From assembly GCA_015064805.1 (NCBI GenBank), contig SVRN01000002.1, positions 1-64,000 on the forward strand: a stretch of DNA of 64,000 nucleotides, written 5' to 3'. Source of the stretch: Oscillospiraceae bacterium (GTDB lineage: Bacteria; Bacillota; Clostridia; Oscillospirales; CAG-272). Made by a program: the position numbers and the translations under genes. The notes below the pieces were generated by a model. It worked only from the letters and a program-made list of their open reading frames with translations. It made no database searches and had not been told where the DNA came from. This document shows positions 19,195 through 28,405 of this stretch, in pieces (the stretch's first letter is position 1; the number at the start of each line of letters is the position of its first letter).

Positions 19195-19223
19195 ATTATA
19201 GCTTACTCTCCTGCTTTTGTCAA
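19195..19223 (-). promoter_or_regulatory. SigA promoter of rplJL
   Basis: Minus strand: TTGACA (19218-19223), 17 bases, TATAAT (19195-19200). Full consensus, as expected for a ribosomal operon. Confidence 0.92.
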
Positions 19224-19273
19224 GAGGTTTTTGAAAAAAAGTTGAAAAAATTTCAAAAACGTAAAAAACGCGA

Positions 19274-19840
19274 TTATTCCTCGCCAGTGGCGTGGTTTTC
19301 CAGCACGCGGCGGGCGGCTTCGATCAGCCGTTCACGTAGCCAGTCGGGCTCAAGCAGCTTGACGTCGGCATCGGCGGTGAGAAGCGCGGCGAGGAAATGA
19401 TCGACGTGATGGAACTCGCAAGCGTAGCGATTCTCGCCCTTGCGGGAAACGATGTAGTTGCTCAGCTCAAGCGCGGTCAGCTTATCCTGCAGCTCGATCG
19501 TTGCCGTATAAGCCAGTTGCATCTGAATAACGCCAGTCTCGGCACCGAACAGCGACAGCTCGTCCTGACCGGGCAGGGGAGAGGCGTAGTTTTCGTCGTT
19601 GTCTGAGGTGATGACGATGGGCAAGGAGAAGGCTTCGGAATAGCGGTAGCCCTTGTGCTCGGGGCAGTATTCCAGCGGCGCGCCCAACTTGCGCATCAAA
19701 AAGTCAACGTCTCGCTGTGCTTGACGATGCGAAATGTGAAAACGTTCGGACAGACGCATGGCGTTGGGATAGGACATATCCATAACCTTTTTGTGAAACC
19801 ATTGGATACGCAGGTTGGCGTTTTTGGTCGTGTTAGCCAT
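19274..19840 (-). CDS. WYL-type HTH regulator, shortened
   Basis: A 188-residue protein. The N-terminal winged HTH (MRLSERFHISHRQAQRDVDFLMRKL) is of the DeoR/WYL type. The C-terminal segment VKLLEPDWLRERLIEAARRVLENH resembles the WCX extension of WYL proteins, while the WYL beta-barrel between them is short and degenerate. It is probably a transcription factor, but its ligand and targets are unknown. ATG 19840 overlaps the end of the upstream membrane-protein gene by 8 bases, so the two are coupled. A longer frame to 19975 has no ribosome site and would lie inside the upstream gene. Confidence 0.72.
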   Translation of the reverse strand: MANTTKNANLRIQWFHKKVMDMSYPNAMRLSERFHISHRQAQRDVDFLMRKLGAPLEYCPEHKGYRYSEAFSLPIVITSDNDENYASPLPGQDELSLFGAETGVIQMQLAYTATIELQDKLTALELSNYIVSRKGENRYACEFHHVDHFLAALLTADADVKLLEPDWLRERLIEAARRVLENHATGEE

Positions 19841-20789
19841 GAGATGGATGATCCTCCTCGGGTGTCGTTGGGGATGCTTGGGGAGCGGAATCCGATTCTG
19901 TGGGAGAAGATTCGTCGGGGGCGGTTGCAGGCCCCTCCTGATCGTCAAGAGAGGGCTCGCTTTCTTGATCTGCAATCATCTCCTCGGGTGGTTGCTCCTG
20001 CTCGTTCGGAATATCGATGACGTGATAAGAGAAGATGCGGGCAAGAGCGTACAAAGCCACAGCTAGTGCCGGCAGAGAATGAACCAGCACATCCGTGCGT
20101 ACGATGCCGCCAAGCGGATAAGCTGCAACGAAGGAGATGCTGCACGAGAAGCCGAAGAACAGCGCCAGGGCGGCACAAACGGTATATCGGATCGAGCGGC
20201 GGGTGTCGTTCAGATGATTGAGCTCAACCGTCATGAAAAGCAGAACGGCGATCATGGCAGCCTGTTGCATCGTTTTCAGTGGGCTGTTCATCGGGATGGT
20301 CCAATCGAAATATTCCGTGACCAGAACGAAGACGCAATACAGATGCGTGCCAAGGCCGAGGACCATGACCTTTTGCTTGTTCGGAACGGCAAAGTAAACG
20401 GCGGCCAGTAGGGCGCCTACGATGCGAAGCAGCGCCTCGTAGGACGTGGCGGTGTAATTGACTGCCTCCCATGCGACGACACCAACGAAGACCAGCGTGG
20501 CGAGAATCGAAGCGATCAGGACGGTCTTGGTCTTGACGGTGACATCGGGGGAGATAGCCCGGCGCTGTGTTTTTTCACATTTGCGAGCCAAAATGACGTA
20601 GGCGGCGCAGAGCAAAAGAAACAGGGGAACCACTATATATAATAATGTAGAAAAAACGTTGGAATCGCAGTACCCTACCGTGCGGTCAAAAAACAGACAT
20701 AGGGAAGGGACGCGGAGCAGAGCGGCGATCAGCGTCATCAGCGTGGCGCCGAGGGCGAATCTGCGATAGAGCGTACGGATATCGTTCAT
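19833..20789 (-). CDS. Multi-pass membrane protein of unknown function
   Basis: A 318-residue protein with about eight predicted membrane segments between residues 10 and 255. A cytoplasmic acidic tail (about 260-318) is rich in Glu, Pro, Ser and Asp. I do not recognise the family. It is co-transcribed with and overlaps the HTH gene downstream, so the pair may be a membrane sensor and its regulator, or a regulated transporter (inference). A TATAAT box at 20828-20833 on the minus strand may drive it, but its -35 is weak. Confidence 0.7.
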   Translation of the reverse strand: MNDIRTLYRRFALGATLMTLIAALLRVPSLCLFFDRTVGYCDSNVFSTLLYIVVPLFLLLCAAYVILARKCEKTQRRAISPDVTVKTKTVLIASILATLVFVGVVAWEAVNYTATSYEALLRIVGALLAAVYFAVPNKQKVMVLGLGTHLYCVFVLVTEYFDWTIPMNSPLKTMQQAAMIAVLLFMTVELNHLNDTRRSIRYTVCAALALFFGFSCSISFVAAYPLGGIVRTDVLVHSLPALAVALYALARIFSYHVIDIPNEQEQPPEEMIADQESEPSLDDQEGPATAPDESSPTESDSAPQASPTTPEEDHPSHG

Positions 20790-21122
20790 GAATGTGTGTC
20801 CTCGTTTGAAGAAAAGTGTACATACTTATTATACCGCCACTTTATGAATAAAGAATGAACAAAGAAAAGAAAAGACCAAAAAAAGTAGCGCAATCTATGC
20901 AAAAAGCGGATGAAAACGCGCATTTTTGTAAAAATATCACAAAAACGCCTTCGATGCCCGGAATTTTTCGACGCTTGATACGGTATTTTTGGGGTGTGAA
21001 AGGCATAAAAAGAGGGCAAAATCTTTGATTTTACCCCTGTTTTGTGCAATGTGACTATATTTTCGCGCGAATTTCATCAAAAATTCGTTCGGTATTATAC
21101 TGACAAAATTATTCGAGAGGTA
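20790..21122. other. AT-rich divergent intergenic region
   Basis: No gene. It separates the minus-strand membrane-protein gene from the plus-strand S10 superoperon. AT-rich tracts just upstream of the S10 promoter (about 21055-21120) could act as an UP element. A weak extra promoter (TTCATC-17-TATACT, ending near 21100) is possible. Confidence 0.6.
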
Positions 21123-21151
21123 TTGACGATTTGGCAATTTTCGTGTATAAT
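21123..21151 (+). promoter_or_regulatory. SigA promoter of the S10-spc-alpha superoperon
   Basis: TTGACG (21123-21128), 17 bases, TATAAT (21146-21151). It precedes rpsJ by about 330 bases, and no comparable promoter was seen further along the operon. Confidence 0.88.
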
Positions 21152-21157
21152 TGTAGG

Positions 21158-21484
21158 GCTTGATATGCGTTGAAGCGGGAGGTTGCCACGCGAGCGTGGG
21201 TAATTTCCGCCGAGTATGTCCGTTGATCGGGCGCAGATTTGAGCGAGCACCGCTAAAAACAGCGATTTGTTACCTTCGCTGTGCGTGCCTTTCCCAAGAC
21301 CCGGATAATCGCACAGATGCCATGTGCTGGTTTCCGTTTTTAAAAGGAGAGATATGAAACACGCGGCGCGGTGTTTGCAAGGTTGCCCCAATACGAAAAA
21401 ACGCGATCTCGTTCCGTTCGCCAACATCTTATTATATAAGGGCTGGCTGCGAGGTCGGGCAAATCTGAAAAGGAGGCAAGTACA
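21158..21484 (+). promoter_or_regulatory. Long structured 5' leader of the S10 operon
   Basis: About 325 transcribed but apparently untranslated bases. A strong stem-loop lies at about 21175-21211 (arms GCGGGAGGTTGCCACG and CGTGGGTAATTTCCGC with GU pairs and small bulges). Further GC-rich pairings follow. The frame 21160-21357 has no ribosome site and no family features. Probably a ribosomal-protein autoregulation site, in the way L4 controls the S10 operon of E. coli, but the ligand is unknown. Confidence 0.55.
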
Positions 21485-21796
21485 ATGGCAGTAAAAGAAA
21501 AAATCAGAGTCAGACTCAAGAGCTACGACCACAAGCTGATCGACACCGCAGCCGAGAAGATCGTGGAAGTTGCCAAGAGAAACGGCACTGAGGTTTCCGG
21601 TCCTATCCCGCTCCCTACTGACAAGGAGATCATCACGATCCTCCGCGCAGTACACAAGTACAAGGATAGCCGTGAACAGTTCGAAATGCGTACCCACAAG
21701 AGACTGATTGATATCATCAAGCCGTCTCAGAAGACCATTGACGCTCTGATGAGCGTTGAACTTCCCGCGGGCGTTGAAATCGAGATCAAGCTTTAA
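21485..21796 (+). CDS. rpsJ: 30S ribosomal protein S10 (NusE)
   Basis: A 103-residue S10 of the 30S head, also the NusE partner of NusB in antitermination. Conserved core: [20 protein letters not shown] and [18 protein letters not shown] lies 8 bases before the ATG. First gene of the superoperon; 154 bases separate it from rplC, the longest gap in the S10 part. Confidence 0.98.
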   Translation: MAVKEKIRVRLKSYDHKLIDTAAEKIVEVAKRNGTEVSGPIPLPTDKEIITILRAVHKYKDSREQFEMRTHKRLIDIIKPSQKTIDALMSVELPAGVEIEIKL

Positions 21797-21950
21797 TCAA
21801 GCGGGCTTGAACGATACCACACCCCGGTACAAAGAAAACAGCCGAGTGCGCGGTCGGCATACCGCAAGCGATCGGTAACTTTGTGAATCATGTTGGCACC
21901 AATACGCAAGGGCGCACGTGTCAACCAATAATTTGCAGGAGGAAAACAAA
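21797..21950 (+). promoter_or_regulatory. Structured spacer between rpsJ and rplC
   Basis: A 154-base spacer with short complementary segments (GCCGA/TCGGC at about 21842-21861 and ACCG/CGGT around 21866-21880). No T-tract, so not a clear terminator. It may separate S10 from L3-L4-L23 expression. Confidence 0.35.
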
Positions 21951-22580
21951 ATGAAAAAGGGTATTATCGGTAAGAAGATCGGTATGACGCAGATCTTCGA
22001 CGAAACCGGAAACATGATCCCGGTTACGGTAATTGCAGCCGGCCCCTGCGTTGTTACGCAGAAGAAGACTGCAGAAAAAGATGGTTATGACGCTGTTCAG
22101 CTTGGCTTCGGCGAAGTCAAGGAAAAGCACCTGACCAAGCCTGAGAAGGGCCACCTCGATAAGGCTGGCGTTTCTTACAAGAAGTACTTGAAGGAATTCC
22201 GCTTGGAGGATTGTTCCGCACTGAACGTTGGTGACACGATCACCGCCGATACCTTCGCCGCTGGCGATAAGGTCGACGTTACGGGTATCACCAAGGGCCG
22301 CGGTTACACCGGTGCCATCAAGAGATGGAACCTGCACAAGCTGAGAATGACGCACGGCGTTGGCCCTGTGCACCGTCAGTCCGGTTCTATGGGTGTTATC
22401 GACCCTGCGAGAATCTTCAAGAATAAGAAGATGGCCGGTCAGTACGGTAATGAGCAGGTCACCGTCCTCAACCTCAAGGTAGTAAAGATCGACAGCGAAA
22501 AGAACCTGATCGCAGTCAAGGGTGCTATTCCCGGCGCTAAGGACGGCATCGTGTTCATCCGCGATTCGATCAAAGCATAA
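21951..22580 (+). CDS. rplC: 50S ribosomal protein L3
   Basis: A 209-residue early-assembly protein near the peptidyl transferase centre. Conserved [13 protein letters not shown] start and the [15 protein letters not shown] loop, with the Gln that is methylated in E. coli. ATG 21951 follows AGGAGG by 8 bases; an upstream frame to 21918 has no site. Confidence 0.98.
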   Translation: MKKGIIGKKIGMTQIFDETGNMIPVTVIAAGPCVVTQKKTAEKDGYDAVQLGFGEVKEKHLTKPEKGHLDKAGVSYKKYLKEFRLEDCSALNVGDTITADTFAAGDKVDVTGITKGRGYTGAIKRWNLHKLRMTHGVGPVHRQSGSMGVIDPARIFKNKKMAGQYGNEQVTVLNLKVVKIDSEKNLIAVKGAIPGAKDGIVFIRDSIKA

Positions 22581-22601
22581 TGCGGAAGGAGGATACAAAC
22601 A

Positions 22602-23225
22602 ATGCCAATCGTAAAAGTAATGGATATGACCGGCAAGGAAGTCGGTGAGATCACGTTGTCCGAAGTTATCTTCGGTGCCGAGATCAACGGCGCTGTTCTC
22701 CATGCCGCAGTCAGAACTTATCTGATGAACCAGAGACAGGGCACCCAGTCCACCCTGACCCGCACTGAGGTCAGCGGCGGCGGTAAGAAGCCCTGGAGAC
22801 AGAAGGGTACCGGCCGCGCTCGTCAGGGCTCGACTCGTGCTCCTCAGTGGACCCACGGTGGTGTTGCTCTCGGCCCGAAGCCCAGAGATTACCGCCTGTC
22901 CATGAACAAGAAGGCAAGACGTGCTGCTCTGTACAGCGCACTGTCTGCTAAGGTTGCTGAAGGCAGCCTGATCGTGGTAGACGACATCGTTTGCAACGAG
23001 TATAAGACCAAGACGATGGTCAAAATGATCAACGCTCTGGGCGGTGCTCGCAAGCCTCTGATCGTTCTTCCCGAAGTAAACGGCATGATCGTTAAGAGCT
23101 GTGCCAACATTCCCGGTGCCAAGACCGCGCTGGCTCACACCATCAACGTCTACGACATCCTGAATGCTGACAAGTTCATCGCCTCCAAGGCAGCGATCGA
23201 GAAGCTTGAGGAGGTATTTGCGTAA
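22602..23225 (+). CDS. rplD: 50S ribosomal protein L4
   Basis: A 207-residue L4 lining the exit tunnel. Conserved RQGTQSTLTRTEVSGGGKKP and WRQKGTGRARQGS tunnel loop, and NARKPLIVLPE-like C-terminal part (here GARKPLIVLPE). L4 is the S10-operon repressor in E. coli. Its stop TAA shares a base with the rplW ATG (TAATG). Confidence 0.98.
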   Translation: MPIVKVMDMTGKEVGEITLSEVIFGAEINGAVLHAAVRTYLMNQRQGTQSTLTRTEVSGGGKKPWRQKGTGRARQGSTRAPQWTHGGVALGPKPRDYRLSMNKKARRAALYSALSAKVAEGSLIVVDDIVCNEYKTKTMVKMINALGGARKPLIVLPEVNGMIVKSCANIPGAKTALAHTINVYDILNADKFIASKAAIEKLEEVFA

Positions 23226-23518
23226 TGAAAATGGTACAGGATATCATCATCAGACCCATCATTACCGAGGCAAGCATGGATAGACTGGGCGACAAGAAGT
23301 ACACCTTCGAGGTTCGCCGCGATGCTACCAAGGCCGAGATTGCTGCTGCAGTCGAGGAGATGTTCAAGGTTGACGTTGCTGACGTTAACACCATCAACAT
23401 GAAGCGCAAGCCGAAGAGATACGGTGTACACTTTGGTTACACCTCGGCTTGGAAGAAGGCTATCGTAACGCTGAAGGCTGATTCTAAGCCCATCGCGTTC
23501 TTCGAAGGCTTGAACTAA
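23225..23518 (+). CDS. rplW: 50S ribosomal protein L23
   Basis: A 97-residue L23 at the tunnel exit, docking site for SRP and trigger factor. Conserved IIIRPIITEASMDRL and KYTFEVRRDATKAEIAAAVE. Translation is coupled to rplD through a one-base overlap. Confidence 0.97.
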   Translation: MKMVQDIIIRPIITEASMDRLGDKKYTFEVRRDATKAEIAAAVEEMFKVDVADVNTINMKRKPKRYGVHFGYTSAWKKAIVTLKADSKPIAFFEGLN

Positions 23519-23538
23519 GAGTAGGAGGTTAAAGGAAT

Positions 23539-24372
23539 ATGCCTACTAGAAAGTATAAACCGACAACGCCGTCCAGAAGAAATATGGCGGTCCCGACCTT
23601 CGAGGAAATCACCAAGTTCACTCCCGAGAAGAGCCTGATTTCCATCAAGAAGAAGCACGCAGGTCGTAACAGCTACGGCCGCATCACCGTTCGCCACAGA
23701 GGCGGCGGTAACAAGATCAAGTACAGACTGATCGACTTCAAGCGTCAGAATGAAGGCGCTTACAACGTCATCGGTATCGAGTACGACCCCAACCGTACCG
23801 CTTACATCGCTCTGCTTCAGAACGAAGCCGGCGAGAAGAGCTATATTATCGCTCCCGAAGGCCTGACGGCAGGTGACACCGTTTACTGCGGTCCCGAGTC
23901 CGATATCAAGCCCGGTAACACGCTGCCCCTTGCCAACATCCCCGTTGGTACGTTCATCTACAACATCGAGCTGTATCCCGGTAAGGGCGCTCAGCTGGTT
24001 CGTTCCGCAGGTGTTGCAGCACAGCTGATTTCCAAGGAAGATAACGGTATGGCTCAGGTACGTCTGCCCTCCGGCGAGGTCCGTTATATCCGCCTTGAGT
24101 GCAAGGCCTCCATCGGTCAGGTCGGTAACATCGAGCACGACACCATCAAGCTCGGTAAGGCCGGTAAGACCAGACACAGAGGTATCCGTCCTACTGTTCG
24201 CGGTTCTGTTATGAACCCCTGCGACCACCCCCACGGTGGTGGTGAAGGTAAGTCCCCCATCGGTCGTCCTTCGCCTGTCACTCCTTGGGGTAAGCCCGCT
24301 CTGGGTTACAAGACCCGTAACAAGAAGGCGAGAACGGATAAGTTCATCGTCAAGCGCAGAAATGGTAAATAA
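23539..24372 (+). CDS. rplB: 50S ribosomal protein L2
   Basis: A 277-residue L2, required for subunit joining and peptidyl transfer. The conserved functional segment [18 protein letters not shown] near residues 222-239 contains the key His. RBS TAGGAGGTT. Typical length. Confidence 0.98.
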   Translation: MPTRKYKPTTPSRRNMAVPTFEEITKFTPEKSLISIKKKHAGRNSYGRITVRHRGGGNKIKYRLIDFKRQNEGAYNVIGIEYDPNRTAYIALLQNEAGEKSYIIAPEGLTAGDTVYCGPESDIKPGNTLPLANIPVGTFIYNIELYPGKGAQLVRSAGVAAQLISKEDNGMAQVRLPSGEVRYIRLECKASIGQVGNIEHDTIKLGKAGKTRHRGIRPTVRGSVMNPCDHPHGGGEGKSPIGRPSPVTPWGKPALGYKTRNKKARTDKFIVKRRNGK

Positions 24373-24386
24373 GGAGGGAATATAAA

Positions 24387-24668
24387 GTGAGCAGAAGTTT
24401 GAAAAAGCCGCCTTTTGTGGAAGAAAAGCTGTTCAACCGCATCGTGGCTATGAATGAAAAGGGCGAAAAGAAGGTCCTGAAGACCTGGTCCCGCGCCTCC
24501 ACCATATTCCCGGAATTCGTTGGTCACACCATCGCCGTTTACGACGGTAGAAAGCACGTTCCGGTTTATGTAACTGAGGACATGGTTGGTCATAAGCTGG
24601 GTGAGTTCGCTCCCACCCGTACCTTCAAGGGTCACGCGGGCAGCAAGACGTCCAACAACGGTAAGTGA
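24387..24668 (+). CDS. rpsS: 30S ribosomal protein S19
   Basis: A 93-residue S19 of the 30S head, contacting S13 and the A-site finger. Starts at GTG after AAGGAGGG. Core: [43 protein letters not shown] split by its usual turn, and [13 protein letters not shown]. Confidence 0.97.
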   Translation: MSRSLKKPPFVEEKLFNRIVAMNEKGEKKVLKTWSRASTIFPEFVGHTIAVYDGRKHVPVYVTEDMVGHKLGEFAPTRTFKGHAGSKTSNNGK

Positions 24669-24686
24669 TAGGGAGGAAGAATTATT

Positions 24687-25022
24687 ATGGAAGCAAAAGC
24701 ACATCTTAGATATGCCAGAATCTCTCCCCGCAAGGTTAAGATCGTTCTTGACCTGATCAGAGGCAAGGATGCCGGCACTGCTATGGCAATCCTGAAGAAC
24801 ACCCGCCGCGGTGCTTCTGAGTACCTGATCAAGCTGCTGGGTAGCGCAGTGGCAAACGCTGAAAACAATTTCCACATGGATTCTTCCAAGCTGTACGTGT
24901 CCGAGTGCTTCGTCAACGCGGGCCCCACGCTGAAGCGCATCATGCCCAGAGCTAAGGGCAGTGCCGACAGAATCCTGAAGAGAACCAGCCACGTTACCAT
25001 CGTGGTTAAGGAAAGAGACTAA
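24687..25022 (+). CDS. rplV: 50S ribosomal protein L22
   Basis: A 111-residue L22 whose beta-hairpin ([17 protein letters not shown]) reaches the exit-tunnel constriction, where macrolide-resistance changes occur. N-terminal [17 protein letters not shown] is conserved. RBS GGGAGGAAG. Confidence 0.97.
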   Translation: MEAKAHLRYARISPRKVKIVLDLIRGKDAGTAMAILKNTRRGASEYLIKLLGSAVANAENNFHMDSSKLYVSECFVNAGPTLKRIMPRAKGSADRILKRTSHVTIVVKERD

Positions 25023-25041
25023 GAAAGGAGATACGGTTTCA

Positions 25042-25821
25042 ATGGGTCAGAAAGTTAATCCCCACGGTCTTCGCGTGGGCGTCATTAAAAACTGGAGTTC
25101 CAGATGGTTCGTAAAAGACGAAGTCTTCGGCGATACCCTGGTTTCCGACTATAATGTTAGAAAATACCTGAAGAATGAACTCAAGGAAGCAGGTATTTCC
25201 AAGATCGAGATCGAGCGCGACGGTCATCGCGTTCGCGTATTCCTCAACGTTGCAAAGCCCGGTATGGTTATCGGCCGCGGCGGTGAGCAGATCGAAAAGT
25301 ACAAGACCGCTCTTGAAAAGATGGTTGGTATGCCTGTCGCTCTCAACGTCGTTGAGATCCGTCAGCCCGACCTCGATGCACAGCTCGTTGCTGAGAACAT
25401 CGCAGGCCAGCTGGAGCGCCGTATCGCGTTCCGCCGCGCTATGAAGATGGCGATCCGCAACACCATGAGACTGGGTGCCAAGGGTATCAAGATCACCTGC
25501 TCCGGCCGTCTGGGCGGTGCAGAAATCGCAAGAAGCGAGCATTACCATGAGGGTACCATCCCGCTTCAGACCATCCGTGCCGACATCGACTATGGTTTCT
25601 GGGAAGCAGACACCACCTACGGTAAGATCGGTATCAAGGTCTGGATCTACAAGGGTGAGATCCTTAAGGACGTCGAAAGAACCTCCGTCGCTGCTCCCCG
25701 TGATCAGCGTGGCGATCGCAGAGACCGCAGAGGTGACAATCGCGGCGACAGACGCGGCAATCCCAATGGTGGCCGTTTCAACCGCGGCGACAGAACCCCC
25801 AGAGAAGGAGGTCGCAAGTAA
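25042..25821 (+). CDS. rpsC: 30S ribosomal protein S3 with Arg/Gly/Asp-rich tail
   Basis: A 259-residue S3, part of the mRNA entry helicase site. Two KH-like halves: [20 protein letters not shown] start and [15 protein letters not shown]xxG loop. The C-terminal domain ends at about residue 213. A tail of about 45 residues rich in Arg, Gly, Asp and Asn follows ([20 protein letters not shown]), making it clearly longer than Bacillus S3 (about 218). Similar basic tails occur in some Clostridia and Actinobacteria. Confidence 0.97.
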   Translation: MGQKVNPHGLRVGVIKNWSSRWFVKDEVFGDTLVSDYNVRKYLKNELKEAGISKIEIERDGHRVRVFLNVAKPGMVIGRGGEQIEKYKTALEKMVGMPVALNVVEIRQPDLDAQLVAENIAGQLERRIAFRRAMKMAIRNTMRLGAKGIKITCSGRLGGAEIARSEHYHEGTIPLQTIRADIDYGFWEADTTYGKIGIKVWIYKGEILKDVERTSVAAPRDQRGDRRDRRGDNRGDRRGNPNGGRFNRGDRTPREGGRK

Positions 25822-25823
25822 TT

Positions 25824-26240
25824 ATGTTAATGCCTAAGAGAGTAAAATTCCGTCGCGTACAGCGCGGAAGACTGAAGGGTAAGGCACTGCGCGGCAACAC
25901 CATTTCCAATGGTCAGTATGGTCTGGTCGCAACCGAGCCCGCTTGGATCACCGCAAACCAGATCGAGGCTGCCCGTATCGCAATGACGCGTTACATCAAG
26001 CGTGGCGGTAAGGTCTGGATCAAGATCTTCCCCGACAAGCCTATCACCGAAAAGCCTGCTGAAACTCGAATGGGTTCCGGTAAGGGTTCGCCTGAGTACT
26101 GGGTAGCAGTTGTTAAGCCCGGTCGCGTTATGTTCGAGATGGACGGTGTCGCTGTGGACGTTGCTCGTGAAGCAATGCGTCTGGCAAGCCACAAGCTGCC
26201 TATCAAGACCAAGTTCGTGGTCAAGAACGAGGAGGTTTAA
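25824..26240 (+). CDS. rplP: 50S ribosomal protein L16
   Basis: A 138-residue L16 near the A-site tRNA elbow. Start [19 protein letters not shown]; internal [19 protein letters not shown] and [19 protein letters not shown] are diagnostic. ATG 25824, two bases after the rpsC stop; AAGGAGG is inside the end of rpsC. Confidence 0.97.
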   Translation: MLMPKRVKFRRVQRGRLKGKALRGNTISNGQYGLVATEPAWITANQIEAARIAMTRYIKRGGKVWIKIFPDKPITEKPAETRMGSGKGSPEYWVAVVKPGRVMFEMDGVAVDVAREAMRLASHKLPIKTKFVVKNEEV

Positions 26241-26243
26241 GCA

Positions 26244-26432
26244 ATGAAAGCAAGTGAAATCAGAGAACTGACGGCTGAAGAGCTGTCGGCAAAGCTCAAA
26301 GAGCTGAAAACTGAGCTTTTCAACCTCCGTTTCCAGCATGCGATCAACCAGCTTGACAACCCCCACAGAATTGTTGAGGTCAAGCGTGACATCGCGCGCG
26401 TGATGACAATTCTTCAGCAGAAGAACGCATAA
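26244..26432 (+). CDS. rpmC: 50S ribosomal protein L29
   Basis: A 62-residue two-helix protein near the tunnel exit. Conserved ELTAEELSAKLKELKTELFNLRFQ. Its ribosome site GAGGAGG lies in the last codons of rplP. Confidence 0.96.
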   Translation: MKASEIRELTAEELSAKLKELKTELFNLRFQHAINQLDNPHRIVEVKRDIARVMTILQQKNA

Positions 26433-26445
26433 GGAGGAATGAGTC

Positions 26446-26706
26446 ATGACACAAGAAAGAGCTCTTAGAAAAACCCGTGTGGGTATGGTTGTCAGCAACA
26501 AGATGGACAAGACCATCGTCGTCGCTATCGAGGACAACGTAAAGCACCCTGTCTACGGTAAGATCATTAAGAGAACCTTGAAGGTTCACGCACACGATGC
26601 AAACAACGAATGCACCATCGGTGACAGAGTCGAGATCATGGAAACGAGACCTCTCTCCAAGACGAAGAGATGGAGACTCGTCCAGATCATCGAAAAGGCG
26701 AAATAA
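26446..26706 (+). CDS. rpsQ: 30S ribosomal protein S17
   Basis: An 86-residue OB-fold primary 16S binder. Conserved [19 protein letters not shown] and [30 protein letters not shown]. Confidence 0.97.
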   Translation: MTQERALRKTRVGMVVSNKMDKTIVVAIEDNVKHPVYGKIIKRTLKVHAHDANNECTIGDRVEIMETRPLSKTKRWRLVQIIEKAK

Positions 26707-26753
26707 TTTAGTAGATACGGCAAATATCGTATTGAATAGGAGGATTATTCAAA

Positions 26754-27122
26754 GTGATTCAGCAAGAAACTAGACTGAAGGTTGCTGATAACACCGGTGC
26801 CAAGGAGCTGCTGTGCATTCGCGTGCTGGGCGGTTCGGGTCGCAGATATGCCAATATCGGCGACGTTATCGTGTGCAGCGTAAAGAAAGCTGCACCGGGC
26901 GGTGTTGTTAAGAAGGGCGCTGTCGTTAAGGCAGTCGTTGTCAGAAGCGTTCACGGTCTGCGCCGTGCAGATGGTTCCACCATCCGCTTCGATGAGAATG
27001 CAGCCGTTATTATTAAGGAAGACGGAACCCCTACCGGTACCCGTATCTTTGGGCCGGTAGCAAGAGAGCTGCGTGAGAAGGATTATCTCAAGATCCTCTC
27101 CCTGGCTCCTGAAGTACTGTAA
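26754..27122 (+). CDS. rplN: 50S ribosomal protein L14
   Basis: A 122-residue L14 at the subunit interface, also the docking site of the silencing factor RsfS. Starts at GTG after AGGAGG. Conserved [19 protein letters not shown] and [26 protein letters not shown] split across the last 30 residues. Confidence 0.97.
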   Translation: MIQQETRLKVADNTGAKELLCIRVLGGSGRRYANIGDVIVCSVKKAAPGGVVKKGAVVKAVVVRSVHGLRRADGSTIRFDENAAVIIKEDGTPTGTRIFGPVARELREKDYLKILSLAPEVL

Positions 27123-27136
27123 GGAGGTATCGCACA

Positions 27137-27505
27137 ATGGCTAATTTGCATATCAAAAAGGGCGATATCGTTCAGGTCATCTCTGGTGATGACAAATTTC
27201 GCGTTGTCGACGGTAAGGAAATCGGTGTGAAGAGCGCTGAGGTCATAGCTGTTGCCCCTGCAGAGGGTAAGGTTCTCGTCAAGGGCGCGAATATTATCCA
27301 CAAGCACGTTAAGCCCCGCAGACAGGGTGAGACCGGTGGTATCGTTGACGCTGAGGGTGCGATCTACGCATCCAAGGTCGCTCTGTACTGCCCCAAGTGC
27401 GGTAAGGGCGTTCGCGCACACGTTGAAGTGATTGACGGCAAGAAGGTTCGTGTTTGCTCCGGCAAGGACAAGGACGGCAAGCCCTGCAATCACAAGTTCG
27501 ATTGA
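27137..27505 (+). CDS. rplX: 50S ribosomal protein L24 with C-terminal zinc ribbon
   Basis: A 122-residue L24, an assembly initiator. The KOW motif segment (KGDIVQVISGDDK) is N-terminal. The last 40 residues contain CPKC and a second pair C-x8-C (VCSGKDKDGKPCNH), a ribbon-like extension. Many clostridial L24 proteins carry CxxC pairs here; the second pair is more widely spaced than usual. Confidence 0.96.
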   Translation: MANLHIKKGDIVQVISGDDKFRVVDGKEIGVKSAEVIAVAPAEGKVLVKGANIIHKHVKPRRQGETGGIVDAEGAIYASKVALYCPKCGKGVRAHVEVIDGKKVRVCSGKDKDGKPCNHKFD

Positions 27506-27519
27506 GGAGGTAGCTGACA

Positions 27520-28059
27520 ATGGCAAGACTCAGAGAATTTTATAACGCCGAAGTTGCTCCTGCTCTGATGAAGGAGTTCGGTTACAAGTCCGTTATGCAG
27601 ATCCCCAAGCTTGACAAGATCGTTGTCAACGTTGGTGTGGGTGATGCAAAGGAAAACTCCAAGGCTATTGAGAGCGTTATGGCTGACATCGCGCTCATCA
27701 CCGGCCAGAAGCCCGTTCCCACCTACGCAAAGAAGTCTGTCGCTAACTTCAAGCTCCGTGAGGGCATGAAGATCGGCGTTAAGGTTACGCTGCGCGGTGA
27801 GAAGATGTACGAGTTCATGGACAGACTGTTCAACTTTGCTCTGCCCAGAGTTCGTGACTTCAAGGGTATCAACCCCAACGCTTTCGACGGCCGCGGCAAC
27901 TACGCTCTCGGCCTGAAGGAGCAGCTGATTTTCCCCGAGATCGAGTACGACAAGGTCGACAAGATCCGCGGTATGGATATCTGCTTTGTCACCACGGCAA
28001 ACACGGATGAAGAAGCAAAGGCACTGCTCAAGAAGATGGGCGCGCCCTTCGCAAACTGA
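27520..28059 (+). CDS. rplE: 50S ribosomal protein L5
   Basis: A 179-residue L5 that binds 5S rRNA and contacts P-site tRNA. Conserved [36 protein letters not shown] and [27 protein letters not shown] overlapping the rplX stop. Confidence 0.98.
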   Translation: MARLREFYNAEVAPALMKEFGYKSVMQIPKLDKIVVNVGVGDAKENSKAIESVMADIALITGQKPVPTYAKKSVANFKLREGMKIGVKVTLRGEKMYEFMDRLFNFALPRVRDFKGINPNAFDGRGNYALGLKEQLIFPEIEYDKVDKIRGMDICFVTTANTDEEAKALLKKMGAPFAN

Positions 28060-28076
28060 TAGGGAGGTAACTGGCA

Positions 28077-28262
28077 ATGGCAAAGAAAGCTATGATTCTG
28101 AAGCAGCAGCGCGAGCAGAAGTTCTCGACTCGTCGTTACAACCGCTGCAAGATCTGCGGCCGTCCGCACGCTTATCTCCGCAAGTACGGCATCTGCCGTA
28201 TCTGCTTCCGTAACCTTGCTTACAAGGGCGAAATCCCCGGTGTAAAGAAGGCATCCTGGTAA
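28077..28262 (+). CDS. rpsN: 30S ribosomal protein S14, zinc type
   Basis: A 61-residue C+ form of S14 with four zinc cysteines (Cys24, 27, 40, 43) in CKICGRP and ICRICFRN. The zinc form is the primary type in most Clostridia. RBS AGGGAGG. Confidence 0.97.
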   Translation: MAKKAMILKQQREQKFSTRRYNRCKICGRPHAYLRKYGICRICFRNLAYKGEIPGVKKASW

Positions 28263-28405
28263 TTCAGTTTCCCCGCCACAGGTGTGGCAAAAAATACAAC
28301 TCCCAACTATCGGAAGGAATCAAGACACGATTTACCACCGATATGCCGCCGAGGGAAAACCTCGGCAGCAAGATAATTTAACTTGCATAAAGGAGAAGAA
28401 AAACT
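28263..28405 (+). promoter_or_regulatory. Structured spacer before rpsH
   Basis: 143 bases without a gene inside an otherwise tightly packed operon. It contains a GC-rich hairpin GCCGAGG/CCTCGGC around GAAAA (about 28349-28368). S8 controls the spc operon in E. coli by binding its mRNA near rplE, so an S8-responsive element is a reasonable but untested idea. Confidence 0.35.

Noticed and set aside
21160..21357. 65-residue open frame in the S10 leader
   Set aside because: No ribosome site at its start, Cys-rich random composition, and it lies in a region with strong RNA pairing.
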